A stretch of DNA of 64,000 bases from Symbiodinium natans (GCA_905221605.1 CAJNDS010000601.1:26001-90000); one strand, 5' to 3'; shown: positions 10,995 to 22,520, counted from the stretch's first letter. Notes: generated by a model from the letters alone, not told the origin. A program made the numbers and translations.

Positions 10995-11075
10995 CCAAAC
11001 CCTAAACCCTAAACCCTAAACCCTAAACCCTAAACCCTAAACCCTAAACCCTAAACTAACCCTAAACCCTAAACA
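10995..11075. repeat. Telomere-like CCCTAAA block
   Basis: Eleven almost perfect CCCTAAA units, with one partial unit. A 150-bp GC-rich open segment follows, before a TTTAGGG block at 11237. Confidence 0.9.
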
Positions 11076-11527
11076 GACTCTTAAGCCCTAGAGCTTGAAG
11101 CTTCCGCCTGTGCAGATGGGGCCGTCGGGCTGCCAAGATGGAGTCCAAGATGCATGCGCGAGAGGCGCGCCTGCGCAAGGGGTGTGTTGCCCAAATGTCC
11201 TGACAAGCCTACTTCGAAGGTCCAAGGGCTGCTTAAGGTTTAGGGTTTAGGGTTTAGGCCCTGCTTTCAGGTGTTGCGGGCAGCCTCAGTCCGTGCTTAA
11301 AAAGGGTTTAGGCGGGTTTAGAGGGGGTAGGGTTTAGGCTCTAGGGTTTAGGGTTTAGAGGGCTTCTGCTTCCTTCCCTCCTTTCAGCAAGTCGGGTTGG
11401 CATGTGCAGGCATGCATGAGGTGCTTACGCACGCCGTGGTTTTCGAACCGCTTGCGGCGATGAAGCAAGATCCTCTCGCTAGACACAGGCTTTTTCTCTA
11501 CATTCGGATGTTTTTTGTTGCAAGAAG

Positions 11528-11588
11528 CCCCCTCCCCCTCCCCCTCCCCCTCCCCCTCCCCCTCCCCCCCCCTCCCCCCCCTCCCCCA
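11528..11588. repeat. CCCCCT minisatellite
   Basis: About ten C4-7T units. The open frame through it encodes a proline/leucine run and is treated as an artefact. Confidence 0.85.
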
Positions 11589-11704
11589 CTTATAGTAAGC
11601 GCAGATAAAATTGGTTAACAAGTGCCATGAACCCCCAAGTAGCATTCGCATCCCTAATGCATGGCCAGAATCCCTATGCAGGTAGTTTACGGTTTGGGTT
11701 CAGG

Positions 11705-11899
11705 CCCCCTCCCCGCCCTCTCCCCCCCCCCCCCCTCCCCCCCCCCTCCCCCCCCCCCTCCCCCCCCCCCCCTTCCCCCCCCCCCTCCCCCCCCCCCTCC
11801 CCCCCCCCTCCCCCCCCCCCCTCCCCCCCCCCCCCTCCCCTCCCCCCCCCTCCCCCCCCTCCCCCCCCCCCCTCCCCCCCCCCCCCCCCCCCCCCCCTC
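11705..11899. repeat. Long C(n)T tract
   Basis: 195 bp of C-runs broken by single T bases on the + strand. All overlapping open frames are low-complexity Pro-rich (or Gly-rich on the - strand) and not believed to be genes. The - strand is G-run rich and quadruplex-prone. Confidence 0.9.
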
Positions 11900-12653
11900 A
11901 TTCCTGAACCACCAAAAAACAATCTACCTCGTCTCGTCTCCCAAGCTGCGACAACCTCCCCTCCTCCCCCCGGGAGTGAACGAAGTTGCCCTAAACTCTA
12001 AAACCCACACCCGAAGCCCTAGACCTTATAAACCCTAAGTTAAGCCCTGCGCCCGAAGCCACGAAACCTCTCAACCCAGCTTTGCAAAAGGCCCTGGCCT
12101 CAAGCGTGGACAGCCTCGCGGAAGTCGAAGCATGGGAGGAGGTGATGAAAGGCTCTGAGGGTTTAAAGGGTTTAGGGTTTGGGTTCCTGGTGCAGGCCTT
12201 TGGGATTTAGGACTTAACGTGGTTAGAAGTTTGGCCCTGACCTTTTGGGGTTTTTGGTTTGGGGCGTTGCAGAACCAAAGTGTGCAAAGCAGCCGCATCC
12301 CGTGGTCGTTTCGACAGGCATGGTCGCAACGATGAAGACAAGATGTCCGCGACCAAGTTTCTAGGGATCTGGCACCCTGAGCCCTATATACAAACCCTGT
12401 AAGCCTTGCAAACCTTACCGTGGCCGTACAAGCCCTATGAAAACCCTGCAAACCCTAAACCATTGGCCCTCTAGACTCTAAACCCAAGAAACCCTATAAG
12501 CCCTAAACCCTAATCGGATTCCCTTGATCCTCGAGGCAAGTGGGGCTGTCAGCTCGTAGCCTTCAGCTGAGACAGCTACATGAAGGTTCATGGGAATTGT
12601 TTGGATGTATAGGTGGTTTAGGGTTAGGGGTTAGAGTTTAGGATTAAGGACTA

Positions 12654-12735
12654 CTTGAAGGTTTATGGCTGTGAAGTACGTGGGGTTATAAGTAGGGTAA
12701 CACTAGGTATCTCAGACTGCCCAGCAACCTTCAAG
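12654..12735. mobile_element. Family A TIR element adjoining family D
   Basis: CTTGAAGGTTTATGGCTGTG to AGCAACCTTCAAG. The next base starts a family D element, the same A-then-D order as at 13976-14185. Confidence 0.55.
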
Positions 12736-12829
12736 TAGGACCTGTTTGTAGGGTTGAGGTTCCACTGTAATAAGTCCCTTTAAACCAAAAAGGGTACCCG
12801 TTCTATGCCCAGGTGACTCTTGGGTCATG
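12736..12829. mobile_element. Family D element, diverged
   Basis: TAGGACCTGTTTG start, AAACCAAAAAGGGTACCC core and TGACTCTTGGGTCATG end. The core matches intron 3 of the 47055 gene. Confidence 0.55.
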
Positions 12830-13082
12830 AGCTCATGAACCCCCCTCCCCCTGGCATTCCGAAACCCCGCACAACAACCGTAAACCCACGTTTGTTGCTT
12901 CTCCCCAAAATCCTGACACCCTAAACCCCAAACCCTAAACCCCATTCCTGCACAAGGGAAAAGAGATACCATTATCCCTAAGCCCTAAACCCCAAACCCT
13001 AAACCCTAAACCTCAAACCTCAAACCTAACCACTAAAGCCCTAAACCCTCAAAACCCCAAGCTCCGAGGCTTAAAGCTCTTG

Positions 13083-13166
13083 GTCCGCCTTTGGCTCTGC
13101 ACCTTCCTGGGCATCCGGAAGATCGAGAGCTACTTCCACAAACGTGGCTGGCTGGTGCCGCGCTCG
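13083..13166 (+). CDS. Exon-like segment, function unknown
   Basis: Between a CCCTAAA block (12915-13060) and a TTTAGGG block (13167). Open frame reads VRLWLCTFLGIRKIESYFHK and RGWLVPRS. No family recognised. Confidence 0.3.
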
Positions 13167-13199
13167 GGGTTTAGGGTTTAGGGCTTCTGAGGGCTTGTA

Positions 13200-13320
13200 C
13201 TTGAAGGTTCATGGGTAGCTATACGTAGGGTTAGAATAGTACCCTAAACAAGGCTATGACCAGTTGCAACTAGAGTTACCCTACTTCTTCGCCCTTGCTG
13301 ATTACCCATTAACCTCCACG
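13200..13320. mobile_element. Family A TIR element
   Basis: CTTGAAGGTTCATGGGTAGC at the left and ATTACCCATTAACCTCCACG at the right. Confidence 0.7.
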
Positions 13321-13680
13321 TAACGGTTCCTGGGAAGCATTTAGGGTTCCGGGTTTATGTCACGAAAAGTTGGGTTCTGGGTGCATTTTCTGACCGAGTG
13401 GTTTCGGGAGGCAAATTTGAGGTTGAGATGTGGTGTCTTCAAGGCCTAAGCATTGGTGGACCTGCATCCTCCAAGGCCCTCAACCCTAAACCCCAAACCC
13501 TAAACCCTAAACCCCAGACCCTAAACCCTAAACCCTAAACCGCCGCCCCCAAGCAGCTTCTGGGTGCAGGGCTTGGGGTTTAGGGTTGTTGGCAGTGTGT
13601 TTTGGTTGTTGGGGTAGCTCCGAACGATGGTACCCAGAAGGGACCCTATTTTCACAACGACTCCCATGTCTTGTGGGCCG

Positions 13681-13773
13681 GCTGGCTTCCACAAGGACGT
13701 GCTGAACACCCTCAACGGCTTCGGCCTGGGTGCCAGCGATGTCTTCGTGAAGCTCGTGAGCTCCTGTGGCTGA
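13681..13773 (+). CDS. Exon-like segment with stop, function unknown
   Basis: Reads AGFHKDVLNTLNGFGLGASD VFVKLVSSCG to TGA at 13771. A GT donor (AAGCTC-GTGAGC) lies before the stop, so it may be an internal exon. A CCCTAAA block follows. No family recognised. Confidence 0.3.
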   Translation, partial: AGFHKDVLNTLNGFGLGASDVFVKLVSSCG

Positions 13774-13975
13774 AGACCCTCCCTAAACCCTAAACCCTAA
13801 ACCCTTCTTTAGCGAGATTGCACCTGAGAATTCACTGAAAACGCAGAACACCTTGGGACTGTTCTATATCCGGGCCCTTCTTTAGTTGCTCCTCAGACTA
13901 GCTTTTCAGAGTTTTTGTAGGATGCAGACGGGCTCACAGTTTAGAGGAGCACTGGCTTGCAGGGCTCATTCGCTA

Positions 13976-14074
13976 CTTGAAGGTTCATGGGCAATTAGAA
14001 GTAGAGTTATAAGTACCCCGAAGTAAGGTTCTAGGTATAGTTACCCTACTTACAACAACCCATGAACCTCCAAG
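13976..14074. mobile_element. Family A TIR element
   Basis: CTTGAAGGTTCATGGGCAAT to CCATGAACCTCCAAG, flanked by TA on both sides. Confidence 0.75.
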
Positions 14075-14082
14075 TAGGACCC

Positions 14083-14185
14083 CTAGGACCCAGAGTAGGA
14101 CCTTATTCCGTTTAGGTTCCCTTCTAAGCCCCTTGAAACCAAACAAGGCCACCCTTTTTTGTTCCTAGGTGGCTCTTGGGTCTAG
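14083..14185. mobile_element. Family D TIR element
   Basis: Begins CTAGGACCCAGAGTAGG and ends GGCTCTTGGGTCTAG. The interior AAACCAAACAAGGCCACCC matches other family D copies. Confidence 0.7.
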
Positions 14186-14189
14186 TTCA

Positions 14190-15215
14190 CGGGCGCTTCG
14201 AAATAAGAGTTCTGGGTAGGGACGCTGCAGTTCCGGAAATTTTAAACCAGTCCCCACAGCCTAAACCTTAAGCCTAAGGCCCCCAAGTAAAGCGTGAAAT
14301 AGAGCCCTTGCTTTACATAGAAGGGATTCATGGGGCATCCTCCGAAAAGATGTGAAAACAGGCAAGTTGGGGGATCCAGGGTTGATATTCCCATCAAGAC
14401 AAAGAGGTTCAATCCTCGGGGTCATTGTCGTCAATCAATATCATTATCATTCAGTACTACGCATACTAGACTAGTATTAACCTACCTGCCCTAAAACCTA
14501 GACCCAGTGCTCATCTGTTTCTTTCGTTATCTTTGGATGGCAGGTGCAGAGCTGAAAGAGCATCAGGTCTCTGACAAGGGTCCCTGGGTTTCGGGGTAGA
14601 GTTTCAAGCCGCAGCCGAGGCAACAATGAAGAACTTGCGAGGACATCTGGCTGCTTCCCGACGTCGGCATCTCCCCAAAAAGGGATACCCCTCATACGCC
14701 CCGAAGTACTCTGCTCCTTAGTACAGGAACCCCCAAAAGAGTACACTTATTTTCGGACACCCCCAAATCCTAACGGTCCTAGCCGCAAAGGCAGGCTGGC
14801 TACAGCCCGCTGTTTTCTGCATGCCTGAAATGAGGCCAGCCAGAACGGAGAACACTCAAACAACCACAGTAGCAAAACCCAAACCCCTTAGCAAGCAAGT
14901 CGCAGACAACTTCTGGCGCATTTTGTACTTTTTCGTTCCGTACAGCTATCCCCTAAACCCTAAACCCTAAACCCTAAACCGCCCTAAGCCCTTCCTGGCT
15001 GTGTGTTGCCGAGGTAGCGAGCAGAGGGACAGTGACACATCTGGTTCTAGTCCAAACTTTGCCGAGTTGGCTTTTGAGATGTTGGGCCTTTCTACTTGGA
15101 GGCACGTAGGCAGTTGTAAGTAGGATTAGAATTGGGATGAACCAGAGTGGTAACAACATGTAGGGCACTTAGGTGTAACTTATAGTGGGAAGTAGGATTA
15201 TACTTGGGTTTGCGA
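14190..15215. other. Non-coding stretch
   Basis: No gene recognised. It contains a CCCTAAA block at 14953-14985 and a degenerate family A copy around 15104-15200. One 82-codon reverse frame at 14498-14746 has no recognisable feature. Confidence 0.5.
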
Positions 15216-16481
15216 CTAATGGCTTAAGAACCCCCCCCCCCCCCACCCCCCCCCCCCCCCCCCCCCATCCCCCCCCCCCCCCCCACCCCGAGGGTTGGAC
15301 TTCCGGACTATGTGACAACAGCTTTTGTTGTAATTAACACAACATTTTTTCAATCTGTTGTAGCATTTTTGTCCTTTTCCTGTGTCTTTCTTGGCAGCTA
15401 TGTGAGTAATTACTTCTCTTTTTTTCGACGACAAGATTAAACATAGTCGCAACCCCGCGCAACCCCGCGAACCGCGCGGAACCCCGCGGAACCCCGCGAA
15501 CCCCGCGCACCCCGCGCAACCCCGCGCAACCCCGCGCAACCCCCGCGAACCCCGCGGAACCCCGCGCAACCCCGCGCAACCCCGCGAACCCCGCGCACCC
15601 CGTGCAACCCTGCACACCCCGCGAACCCCACGGAACCCCGCGCAACCCCGCACACCCCGCGCAACCCCGCGCACCCCGCGCAACCCCGCGCAACCACGCG
15701 AACCCCGCGCAACCCCGCGAACCCCGCGGAACCCCGCCGCGCAACCCCGCGAACCCCCGCAAACCCCGCGAACCCCGCGCAACCCCGCGAACCCCGCGCC
15801 CGCGCACCCCGCGGAACCCCGCGCAACCCCGCGAACCACGGAACCCCGCGAACCCCGCGGAGAACCCGCACCCCGTGAACCCCGCGCACCCCGCGCAATT
15901 CCGCGGAACCCCGCGCAACCCCCGCCCGCCCGCGGAACCCCGCACAACCCCGCCAACCCCGCGCACCCCGCAACCCCGCGAACCCGCGGAGGCCCGCGCC
16001 CCCGCGGAACCCCGCGCAACCCCGCACACCCCGCGCAACCTCCGAACCCCGCCGAACCCCGCGCATCCCCGCGAACCCCGCGCCACCCCGCGAAACGCCG
16101 CGGAACCCCGCGCAACCCCGCGAACCGTGCGAACCCCGCGGAACCCCGCGCAACCCGCGCAACCCCGCGAACCCCGCGGAGCCCCACAACCCCGCGCGTT
16201 AACCCCGCGCAACCCCGCGAACCCCGCGAACCCCGCGCACCCCCGCGCAACCCCGCGCAACCCCGCGAACCCCGCGAGAACCAACCCAGCCCACCAACCC
16301 CGCGTCACATAGCACGGAAGAGTCCAAGCCACCCCCCCCCCCCCCCCCCCCCCCCCCCAAGAAAAAAAAATAACAAATGCATAATAATAATAATGAGATT
16401 TAAAAAAGACCTTATTGGGATAATATAGGGATTGTTTTTCTTATTCTGTGTTTTATTCTTTTGGGGTTCTTAAGCAAATAG
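15216..16481. mobile_element. Large family C element carrying a minisatellite
   Basis: The left side reads CTAATGGCTTAAGAACCCC and the right side GGGGTTCTTAAGCAAATAG, matching the TIRs of the roughly 100-130 bp family C copies. Inside are long C-runs at both ends, about 130 bp of unique AT-rich DNA and an 850-bp AACCCCGCG array. It is about ten times longer than its relatives. Confidence 0.6.
15453..16306. repeat. AACCCCGCG minisatellite array
   Basis: Tandem 9-10 bp units AACCCCGCG(C) with GAACCCCGCGG and ACCCCGCGC variants, roughly 90 copies. Unit length is not a multiple of three overall, yet all frames stay open for hundreds of codons on both strands because the unit has no stop. The resulting Gly/Arg/Ala-rich ORFs are artefacts. 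Confidence 0.95.
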
Positions 16482-16891
16482 TAGTTTAGGGGCACATATA
16501 TGACCCCACGAGCTTGTACGGTTCTCGGCCCCCAGGGTTTGTCTTGGGCGGCTTGGCGCCGAGTTTCGCCTCACCTTGCTCGACCCAGACCATGATGCGG
16601 TTTAGGGTTTAGGGTTTAGGGTTACATCGGGTTCAGGTTTTAGGGTTTTGGGGGCTAAATTGCACAAAAAAGGGTGTTGAAGTACAAAACCCAGAACTAC
16701 CAACGGCGAAGTCGTGGAGAGGTGCCACACTTCATGTCTTTCTCATGCCAGTATCTATGGACATCTGTGGGTGGATTCTGTAGCTCTGTCACTCATAGGC
16801 AGCTGCACAACCCAAGCCTCTCCACAGCCCTAAACCCTAAACCCTAAACCCTAAAGGCCCTAAACCCTAAACCCCCTAGAGCCCCAAAGGC

Positions 16892-17008
16892 ATGAAGTGC
16901 AGGACCATCAACAGGGAGACCTTACTGAAGTTGCTGGATCTCATCCGCCAGCTGGGGCCACTGGACACATGGTTCTACTTCCTGAAGGCCAGCCGGGTGC
17001 ACCTGTAA
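16892..17008 (+). CDS. Exon-like 38-codon segment, function unknown
   Basis: Bounded by CCCTAAA blocks. Reads MKCRTINRETLLKLLDLIRQ then LGPLDTWFYFLKASRVHL to TAA. CACCT-GTAACC could be a donor. A helical, protein-like composition; no family recognised. Confidence 0.35.
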   Translation: MKCRTINRETLLKLLDLIRQLGPLDTWFYFLKASRVHL

Positions 17009-17173
17009 CCCTAAACTCTAAACCCCTTGGCCCTAAACCCTAACAGAGCCAGTTTGATGGACATCGGCGGCAATTTGGGCGTCTCCGAGCTGTCGGAAAA
17101 TTCAGAGTTTGGGATCAGGGGCTTTAGGGGCTGCAGTTCCCCCAGTACTCCTTTGTTGCGCGTATATTAGGAA

Positions 17174-17285
17174 CTAGGACCGGAAGTGGGCCCTTTTTCC
17201 TGTTTTAGGGTTGGGGTTCCCTCATAACCCCCTTAACACCAACAAAGGGCACCCTTTTTTATTCCTAGCTTACTCCCGGGTCTAG
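17174..17285. mobile_element. Family D TIR element
   Basis: CTAGGACCGGAAGTGGGCCC start, AACAAAGGGCACCC core and TTACTCCCGGGTCTAGG end. Confidence 0.7.
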
Positions 17286-17674
17286 GGAACGTACGGAAGC
17301 CGAGCCTGGCATCCTGAATTCCCCTCCAGCGCCACGCCTGGGAGAATGTTCGGAAAGCTCAGTAGCGAATCGGGCTTCGGCAGCTCCTCCCCAATGGCCA
17401 GGATGGGAGGGCACGAATGATACTGAGATGCCCTATACTGCGCTTTCCTGTAAAATACGGCGCTTTCCTTCAAAAAACAACAACCCCACTTCCCCCCCCA
17501 TCCCCCCCCTCTTCCCCTTCCCCCGCCCCCTCTCCACCACCACCTCCCTGAACTGAACCGTGAAACCTGTGAAGGTTTGGGGTATATCGTGCCTCGTGAC
17601 TGTTTAGGAAATACCAGTGCGCTCGCATGTTTGCTCCCTTGGGAGGTTGAAAAACATCATAGGCCCTTTTACTA

Positions 17675-17774
17675 CTATTTGCTTAAGAACCCCAAAAGAA
17701 TAAATAATACAAATCCCTATCTTCCCCTTAAATAAGGAAGAATACTTATTTTTTGGGGGTTCTTAAACAATCAG
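17675..17774. mobile_element. Family C TIR element (small form)
   Basis: CTATTTGCTTAAGAACCCC to GGGGGTTCTTAAACAATCAG; AT-rich middle. Confidence 0.75.
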
Positions 17775-17902
17775 TAGTTTAGGTACCCTGACTATGAGTA
17801 GTCATAGATTACAACCCAACATGGGAGCTGCCCGAACCTTTCCGAGGCCGTGTGCGCTCCGCTACAGACGGCGCTGCCAATCATGCAGCAGACGGTCCTG
17901 AG

Positions 17903-18075
17903 GCCTAAACCCTAAACCCGAAACCCCAAACCCCCCTGGTCTGCTTTGCGGGTGGCAAAAAGGCTCCAAACCCTAAACCCGAAACCCTAAACCCGAAACC
18001 TTAAACCCTAAACCCTACACCCTAAACCCTAAACCCTAAACCCCCAAAACCCCCTAAACCCTAAACCCTAACCTA
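17903..18075. repeat. Telomere-like CCCTAAA block
   Basis: About twenty units with CCCGAAA and CCCCAAA variants, interrupted by a 50-bp spacer. Confidence 0.85.
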
Positions 18076-18099
18076 GGGTTCATGCCCTGGCCTCTGTAG

Positions 18100-18190
18100 G
18101 TGCCTGGTCATGGCGGGCCACCGCACGCCCGTGGAGGAGGCGCGCATCGCGGATCGCAACAGGCGCGGCCTGTGCAACTGGGATTCTTGG
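18100..18190 (+). CDS. Exon-like segment, function unknown
   Basis: Follows CCTCTGTAG and precedes a TTTAGGG block. Open frame: CLVMAGHRTPVEEARIADRN then RRGLCNWDSW. No family recognised. Confidence 0.3.
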
Positions 18191-18553
18191 GATTGGGTTT
18201 AGGGTTTAGGGTTTAGGGTTTAGGGTTTCGGGTTTCGGGTTTCGTGTTTCACACTTTGAGGCGATTGCACAAGTTCTGATGCAAAAAAAGGGTTTCGTGA
18301 CGTGTTTCGGGTTTAGGGTTTGGGATTCAAGGTTTACGGTTTCGGGTTTACAGTTTGGGTGGCAGTCGGTGGTTCTAAGGTCTGGGTCTGGGAGTTCAAG
18401 GGACGGAGTGAACAGGGTTTCGTTTAGGGTTCCTTGATTGATTGCTGGTGTTAGGAGTTAGCTTTGAATAAAGGGTTTCCTTGACAAGTAGCCCTAAACC
18501 CTAAACCCCAAACCCCAAACCCTAAACCCTAAACCCTAAACCCTAAACCGCAG

Positions 18554-18652
18554 CCTCCTTATAAAGGCCCAGCTTTCGGGAGACCAGGGTGCGAACTTGT
18601 TGATCTGCGGCAGCTTGATTTCGGAAGGCGCCAGTTTGCAAGCCTGTAGAAG
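18554..18652 (+). CDS. Exon-like segment, function unknown
   Basis: Directly follows CCCTAAACCGCAG and runs into a TTTAGGG block. Open frame includes LIKAQLSGDQGANLLICGSL then ISEGASLQACR. No family recognised. Confidence 0.3.
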
Positions 18653-19075
18653 TTTAGGGTTTAGGGTTTAGGGTTTGGGGTTTGGGGTTTAGGGTTTAGG
18701 GGGGGGGGGGGGGGGGAACCTAGGGGGGGGTAGTATCGAGGGGGGTAGTAGGGGGAACCCATGAACAGAGTAAGGGCGTCCTCCTCATACGATCACTGTC
18801 CAAAAATGAAGGAAAGGCTCCCGAGATGTGACCCCAGGCTCCAAAGCCGTTTAGGGTTTAGGGTTAAGGGTTAAGGGTGAAGGATTTAGGTTTTCTAAAC
18901 AAACCCCTAACCTCTGCTCTCTCACCCTAGGCCTCAAATCACTCTAAGCCCTGGCTTGGCCACCCAGAGACCCCACAATTCCTTAGCTAAGCAAGTAGAG
19001 AAGAAATCATCCCAGTATGGCTTCGGCCATTTTCCCGAGTAAAGGGACCCAAAACCTTACAGTAAGTCCTACACC

Positions 19076-19178
19076 TTGGGATGTCCCCCCTTACACGAAC
19101 AGTCCTCAATAGGGATTAGAATAGGGGGTACGATAATCTCCCTACTAAGGACTGTTAGTCTAAGGGCGGACATCCCAA
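19076..19178. mobile_element. Family B TIR element with 8-bp target duplication
   Basis: TTGGGATGTCCCCCC at the left, GGGCGGACATCCCAA at the right. Flanks CCTACACC (19068-19075) and CCTACACC (19179-19186) are identical 8-mers, direct evidence of transposition with an 8-bp duplication. Confidence 0.9.
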
Positions 19179-20298
19179 CCTACACCCTTCAAGCCCCGCT
19201 ACGCACAGATCTGAGCTCCTCATCTCCGTGGCGCCCGGGCCTCCGATCGGGCTGCCGCTAGGCACGGGCAGGGTGGGCCCAGACACCTCTTATGGGTTTA
19301 GGGTTCCCTAAACCCTAAACCCTAAACCTTTGTCCGGTTTTTGAGGGTCTATAGGGTTCATAGGGTTCCGAAGGTTGGCAGGGGTTTCAGGGTTCCGAGG
19401 GTTTATAGTTTGGGAGGTTCATCTGGGCGTGTCGCGGATGCGGCACTGACTGAAACGCATGTCGGTATTCCTGGCAGCCTTGTCGCCCTGAAGTCACGAG
19501 TACTTGGTCCGCGGATCTGTGAGTGCTGGTTTTGGTATTCCTGGCAGACTTCCACGACTCCAGATGCGAAAAGGGTTCAGACTCTCGCATACGGCCTGTG
19601 CAACATCCTTCCATTTGGCCACACTTCAGCAACCAACGAGTGACCGTAAGCCTGTCGATCCCATGAAGCAGGACAACAGTTCCCTTTTCATTTTCAGAGC
19701 AAACCTCAGAAACGCCCAAAGCAGTAAGCTTTGCTACGTACAGCCCTGACAGGGTTGAACGCTTCGGGTTTAGGGTTTAGGGCTTAGGGCCATCCTCTGA
19801 GTCCTAAACTCTTAGCCTCCGACCCCTACTACAGCTTCACATGCCTCCTCCTCTTTTGACAGGGCAGGCTTCCTCCAAGCACATCGCGCCCCTGGAGAAG
19901 GCGGCCATAGTCTTCAAGGGTTTAGGGTGTTGTGTTCGGATTTAGGGTTTTGTGTTAGGGTCTAGGGTTTAGGGTTTTGTGTTATTTATTGTGGTGCTCC
20001 TCAGAACACCAGTCTGTTGAGAGGGATTTACTTGAAGGAGGGGGAATCTCGTAATGATTAGGCAGCCTTTTTGCGGGAACTCGGGTTGGAGTGTGGGGTT
20101 GCAGGTGCAATGTTTTACCTCGGGGGGGGGGGGGGGGGGTTCCGAAAATCTGGTGTCCCCTGTTCGGGTCCTTTTTTTCAGGGGTATTCTGCTTTTGTTG
20201 TGGGCTACAAACGGCGATCCGAATTTTGGGAAACTCGCGTATTGGCCTGAGGCCGGACCTAAAACATCAAGTTCGCAGTGGGCCACAGACCCCTGAAC

Positions 20299-20399
20299 TT
20301 GGGATGTTCCATCCTATACTAACAGTCCTTAATCGAGACTATCATAGGGGGTACTATCATCCCTACTAAGGACTGTTAGTATAGGGGGGAACATCCCCA
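20299..20399. mobile_element. Family B TIR element
   Basis: TTGGGATGTTCCATC to GGGGGGAACATCCCCA. Flanks CCCTGAAC and CCCTAGAC match at 6 of 8 positions, a decayed target duplication. Confidence 0.8.
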
Positions 20400-20663
20400 C
20401 CCTAGACTTTACACTCCCTGACCCGGAGAGTGCAAACCTGAATTGAGACGGCGCTCCATGAGTGTATCCTGCGCAGTGCCAGATGATAATCTAGATCCTA
20501 AATCCTGAACCTTTCTTAGGTTCCAAACCATAGAAACCCTAAACCCGACAGCCCCGAGCCCCAAAGTCTTACCGAAAACCCTCAATCCCAAACCCTGTTT
20601 AGGTTCCAAAGCATAGAACCCTAAACCCTAAACCCTAAACCCTAAACCCTCAGAAGCCCTCAG

Positions 20664-20766
20664 CTTCCAAGTCTTCTGGAAACTTGCGCAGGTCTTTGGA
20701 TACCAGTTGCTCACCGAGGGCATCTCAGACATCCTCATTGCCTGGACCTATCCGAAGCTTGGCTGA
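20664..20766 (+). CDS. Exon-like segment with stop, function unknown
   Basis: Follows CCCTCAG after a CCCTAAA block and precedes a TTTAGGG block. Reads FQVFWKLAQVFGYQLLTEGI then SDILIAWTYPKLG to TGA. Hydrophobic character suggests a membrane or core segment; no family recognised. Confidence 0.35.
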
Positions 20767-21926
20767 GGCTGCGGTTTCTGGGTTTAGGGTTCAGGGTTTA
20801 GGGTTTAGGGTTTAGGGTTTGGGATGAAGGGTTTGGGGTTTAGGGTTTGGCTTTGGGTTCAAGATTGGGAATTCGGGCTTAGAGTTTTATGTTGTAGGTA
20901 AAGGGGTTTTCGGGCTTAGGGCTCAGGGAACTTCAATTCAGCCTTTCGTTTCATCCCCCCCCCCCCCCCAAATAGGTTTAGGGTTCGGGCTGAAGGGTTT
21001 TAGGGTAGAGCGGGTAGAGCTATACACATTAGTAAGCATCTAGATCTCAATGTTTCTGTGCACCCCCCCCCCCCCCCCCCCCCATCGCGCAAGGAACAAC
21101 TGGGTCGCAGGGCAGGGCGTCCTGTTCCACGGGCCAGAGGCCAGAGAGAGGGTGGAGAGAAGCACTCCTTCACATGCGTGTCTTTTCGCATGCCCACATA
21201 TGAGATAGTTGAGATGGCTATGAGACGCTGTACGCCTTGGCTTAGCAACGATCTTCTACGTGATTTCTTGGGAAAACTTGAGAGGAGTTATTCGAGGCAT
21301 GAGGTCAGGGCTGCAGTTCAGCTGTGGGCTCCCTAAACCCTTGAAAACCCCCTACTTGAGACGGTTGGTTCATGGGCAGTTATAAGTAGGGCTGTAGGTA
21401 CCCTAAGTAAGTTTAGGGTTTAAGGTTTTAAACCCTGAAACGGAGCGATGAAACCCTGCGCCTGAAACCTTACTTGCCGATTCTTGGGTGGATAGAAGTA
21501 GGGTTATAAGTAAGGCAACAATCTTACTTGTGCCCTATAAGCCCTAAACCCGTTCTTAGACCCGGCAGATACCTTCCTAAACCCTATACCCTAAACCCTA
21601 AACAACCTTCGCGTAGATGTCTCTTGCTGGGCCCAGGGTCGAGCTTCCTCAACGTCCTAAGGGTTAGATTTCTTTAGGGATGCAAAAGGGCCGATGTTTG
21701 CGTACAACACCCTAGGGAGTACTAAAGGACAACAAATGCACTGTCTTCTTGTGTTTCTAAAGGGGGGGGGCCCTGCCTGAAGGCCTCATTCTGGGCTTTT
21801 CTGAAACAGGCCCCAAGACTCACGCGATTCTTGCAGTTGCAGAGAGTGCTTGCAGAAACCTCTGAATTCTGAAACGTCCCTGAATACCTGAACCCTAAAC
21901 TAAATTAACCCTAAACCCTAAACCCG

Positions 21927-22013
21927 GTGGTGCAGGCCCTTGGCCTGAGGGTCGTCGAATTCCGAAATGGCCGTGCATGGGTGGCTGGCCAAGCACTGGT
22001 CGTTCTGCCGTGA
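21927..22013 (+). CDS. Exon-like segment with stop, function unknown
   Basis: Follows a CCCTAAA block. Reads VVQALGLRVVEFRNGRAWVA then GQALVVLP to TGA. Confidence 0.28.
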   Translation: MVQALGLRVVEFRNGRAWVAGQALVVLP

Positions 22014-22441
22014 GGCCCTGCCTGGAACCCCCACAGAACAAGGGGAATCGACTCCGTTCATAGGGGTCTTTTCGGGAATAATTTCCTTTTTTTGGGGTAC
22101 TATAATTCCTAAGAAACAGCTAAAGTTAGAATTCTTGCTAGGGTTTCAAGATCAGTATTAGTATAGACATGACTACTACGGAGTCTAGGTAAGGCTCTAC
22201 ACCTTGAATCATGGTTGGGCCGAAACGATGTTGACAGGTTTCCAGCGGATCTGAGCTCGATAGCTTAGTGGCGGTTTGCCATCAAACCTACTCCTTGTTT
22301 GGGTGGGTTCCATCTTTGGCACCACCCTCAACCCTAACTAAACCCTGAACCCTAATTAGACCCTAAACCCTAAACCCCAAACCCTACACAATCCCTTAGA
22401 TCTGTAGTTGAGGGGAATACCGACTTTCTCCCCCACACGGA

Positions 22442-22520
22442 GATGCCTTTTCCGAGGTCTCCTTGTGCAACCTGGCCTGGGTTCTCCAGCCGCAGCAGTG
22501 CTGCGCAGCTTGTCTCAAGG
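22442..22520 (+). CDS. Exon-like segment, function unknown
   Basis: Between a CCCTAAA block (22330-22390) and a TTTAGGG block (22522). Reads DAFSEVSLCNLAWVLQPQQC then CAACLKG. Confidence 0.28.

Noticed and set aside
11397-12038. Proline-rich and glycine-rich ORFs
   Set aside because: They translate C-run tracts with single T interruptions, which is low-complexity DNA.
15216-16332. Long Gly/Arg/Ala-rich ORFs (up to 344 codons) on both strands
   Set aside because: They are readings of the stop-free AACCCCGCG minisatellite and C-runs; all frames are open and none has a domain.
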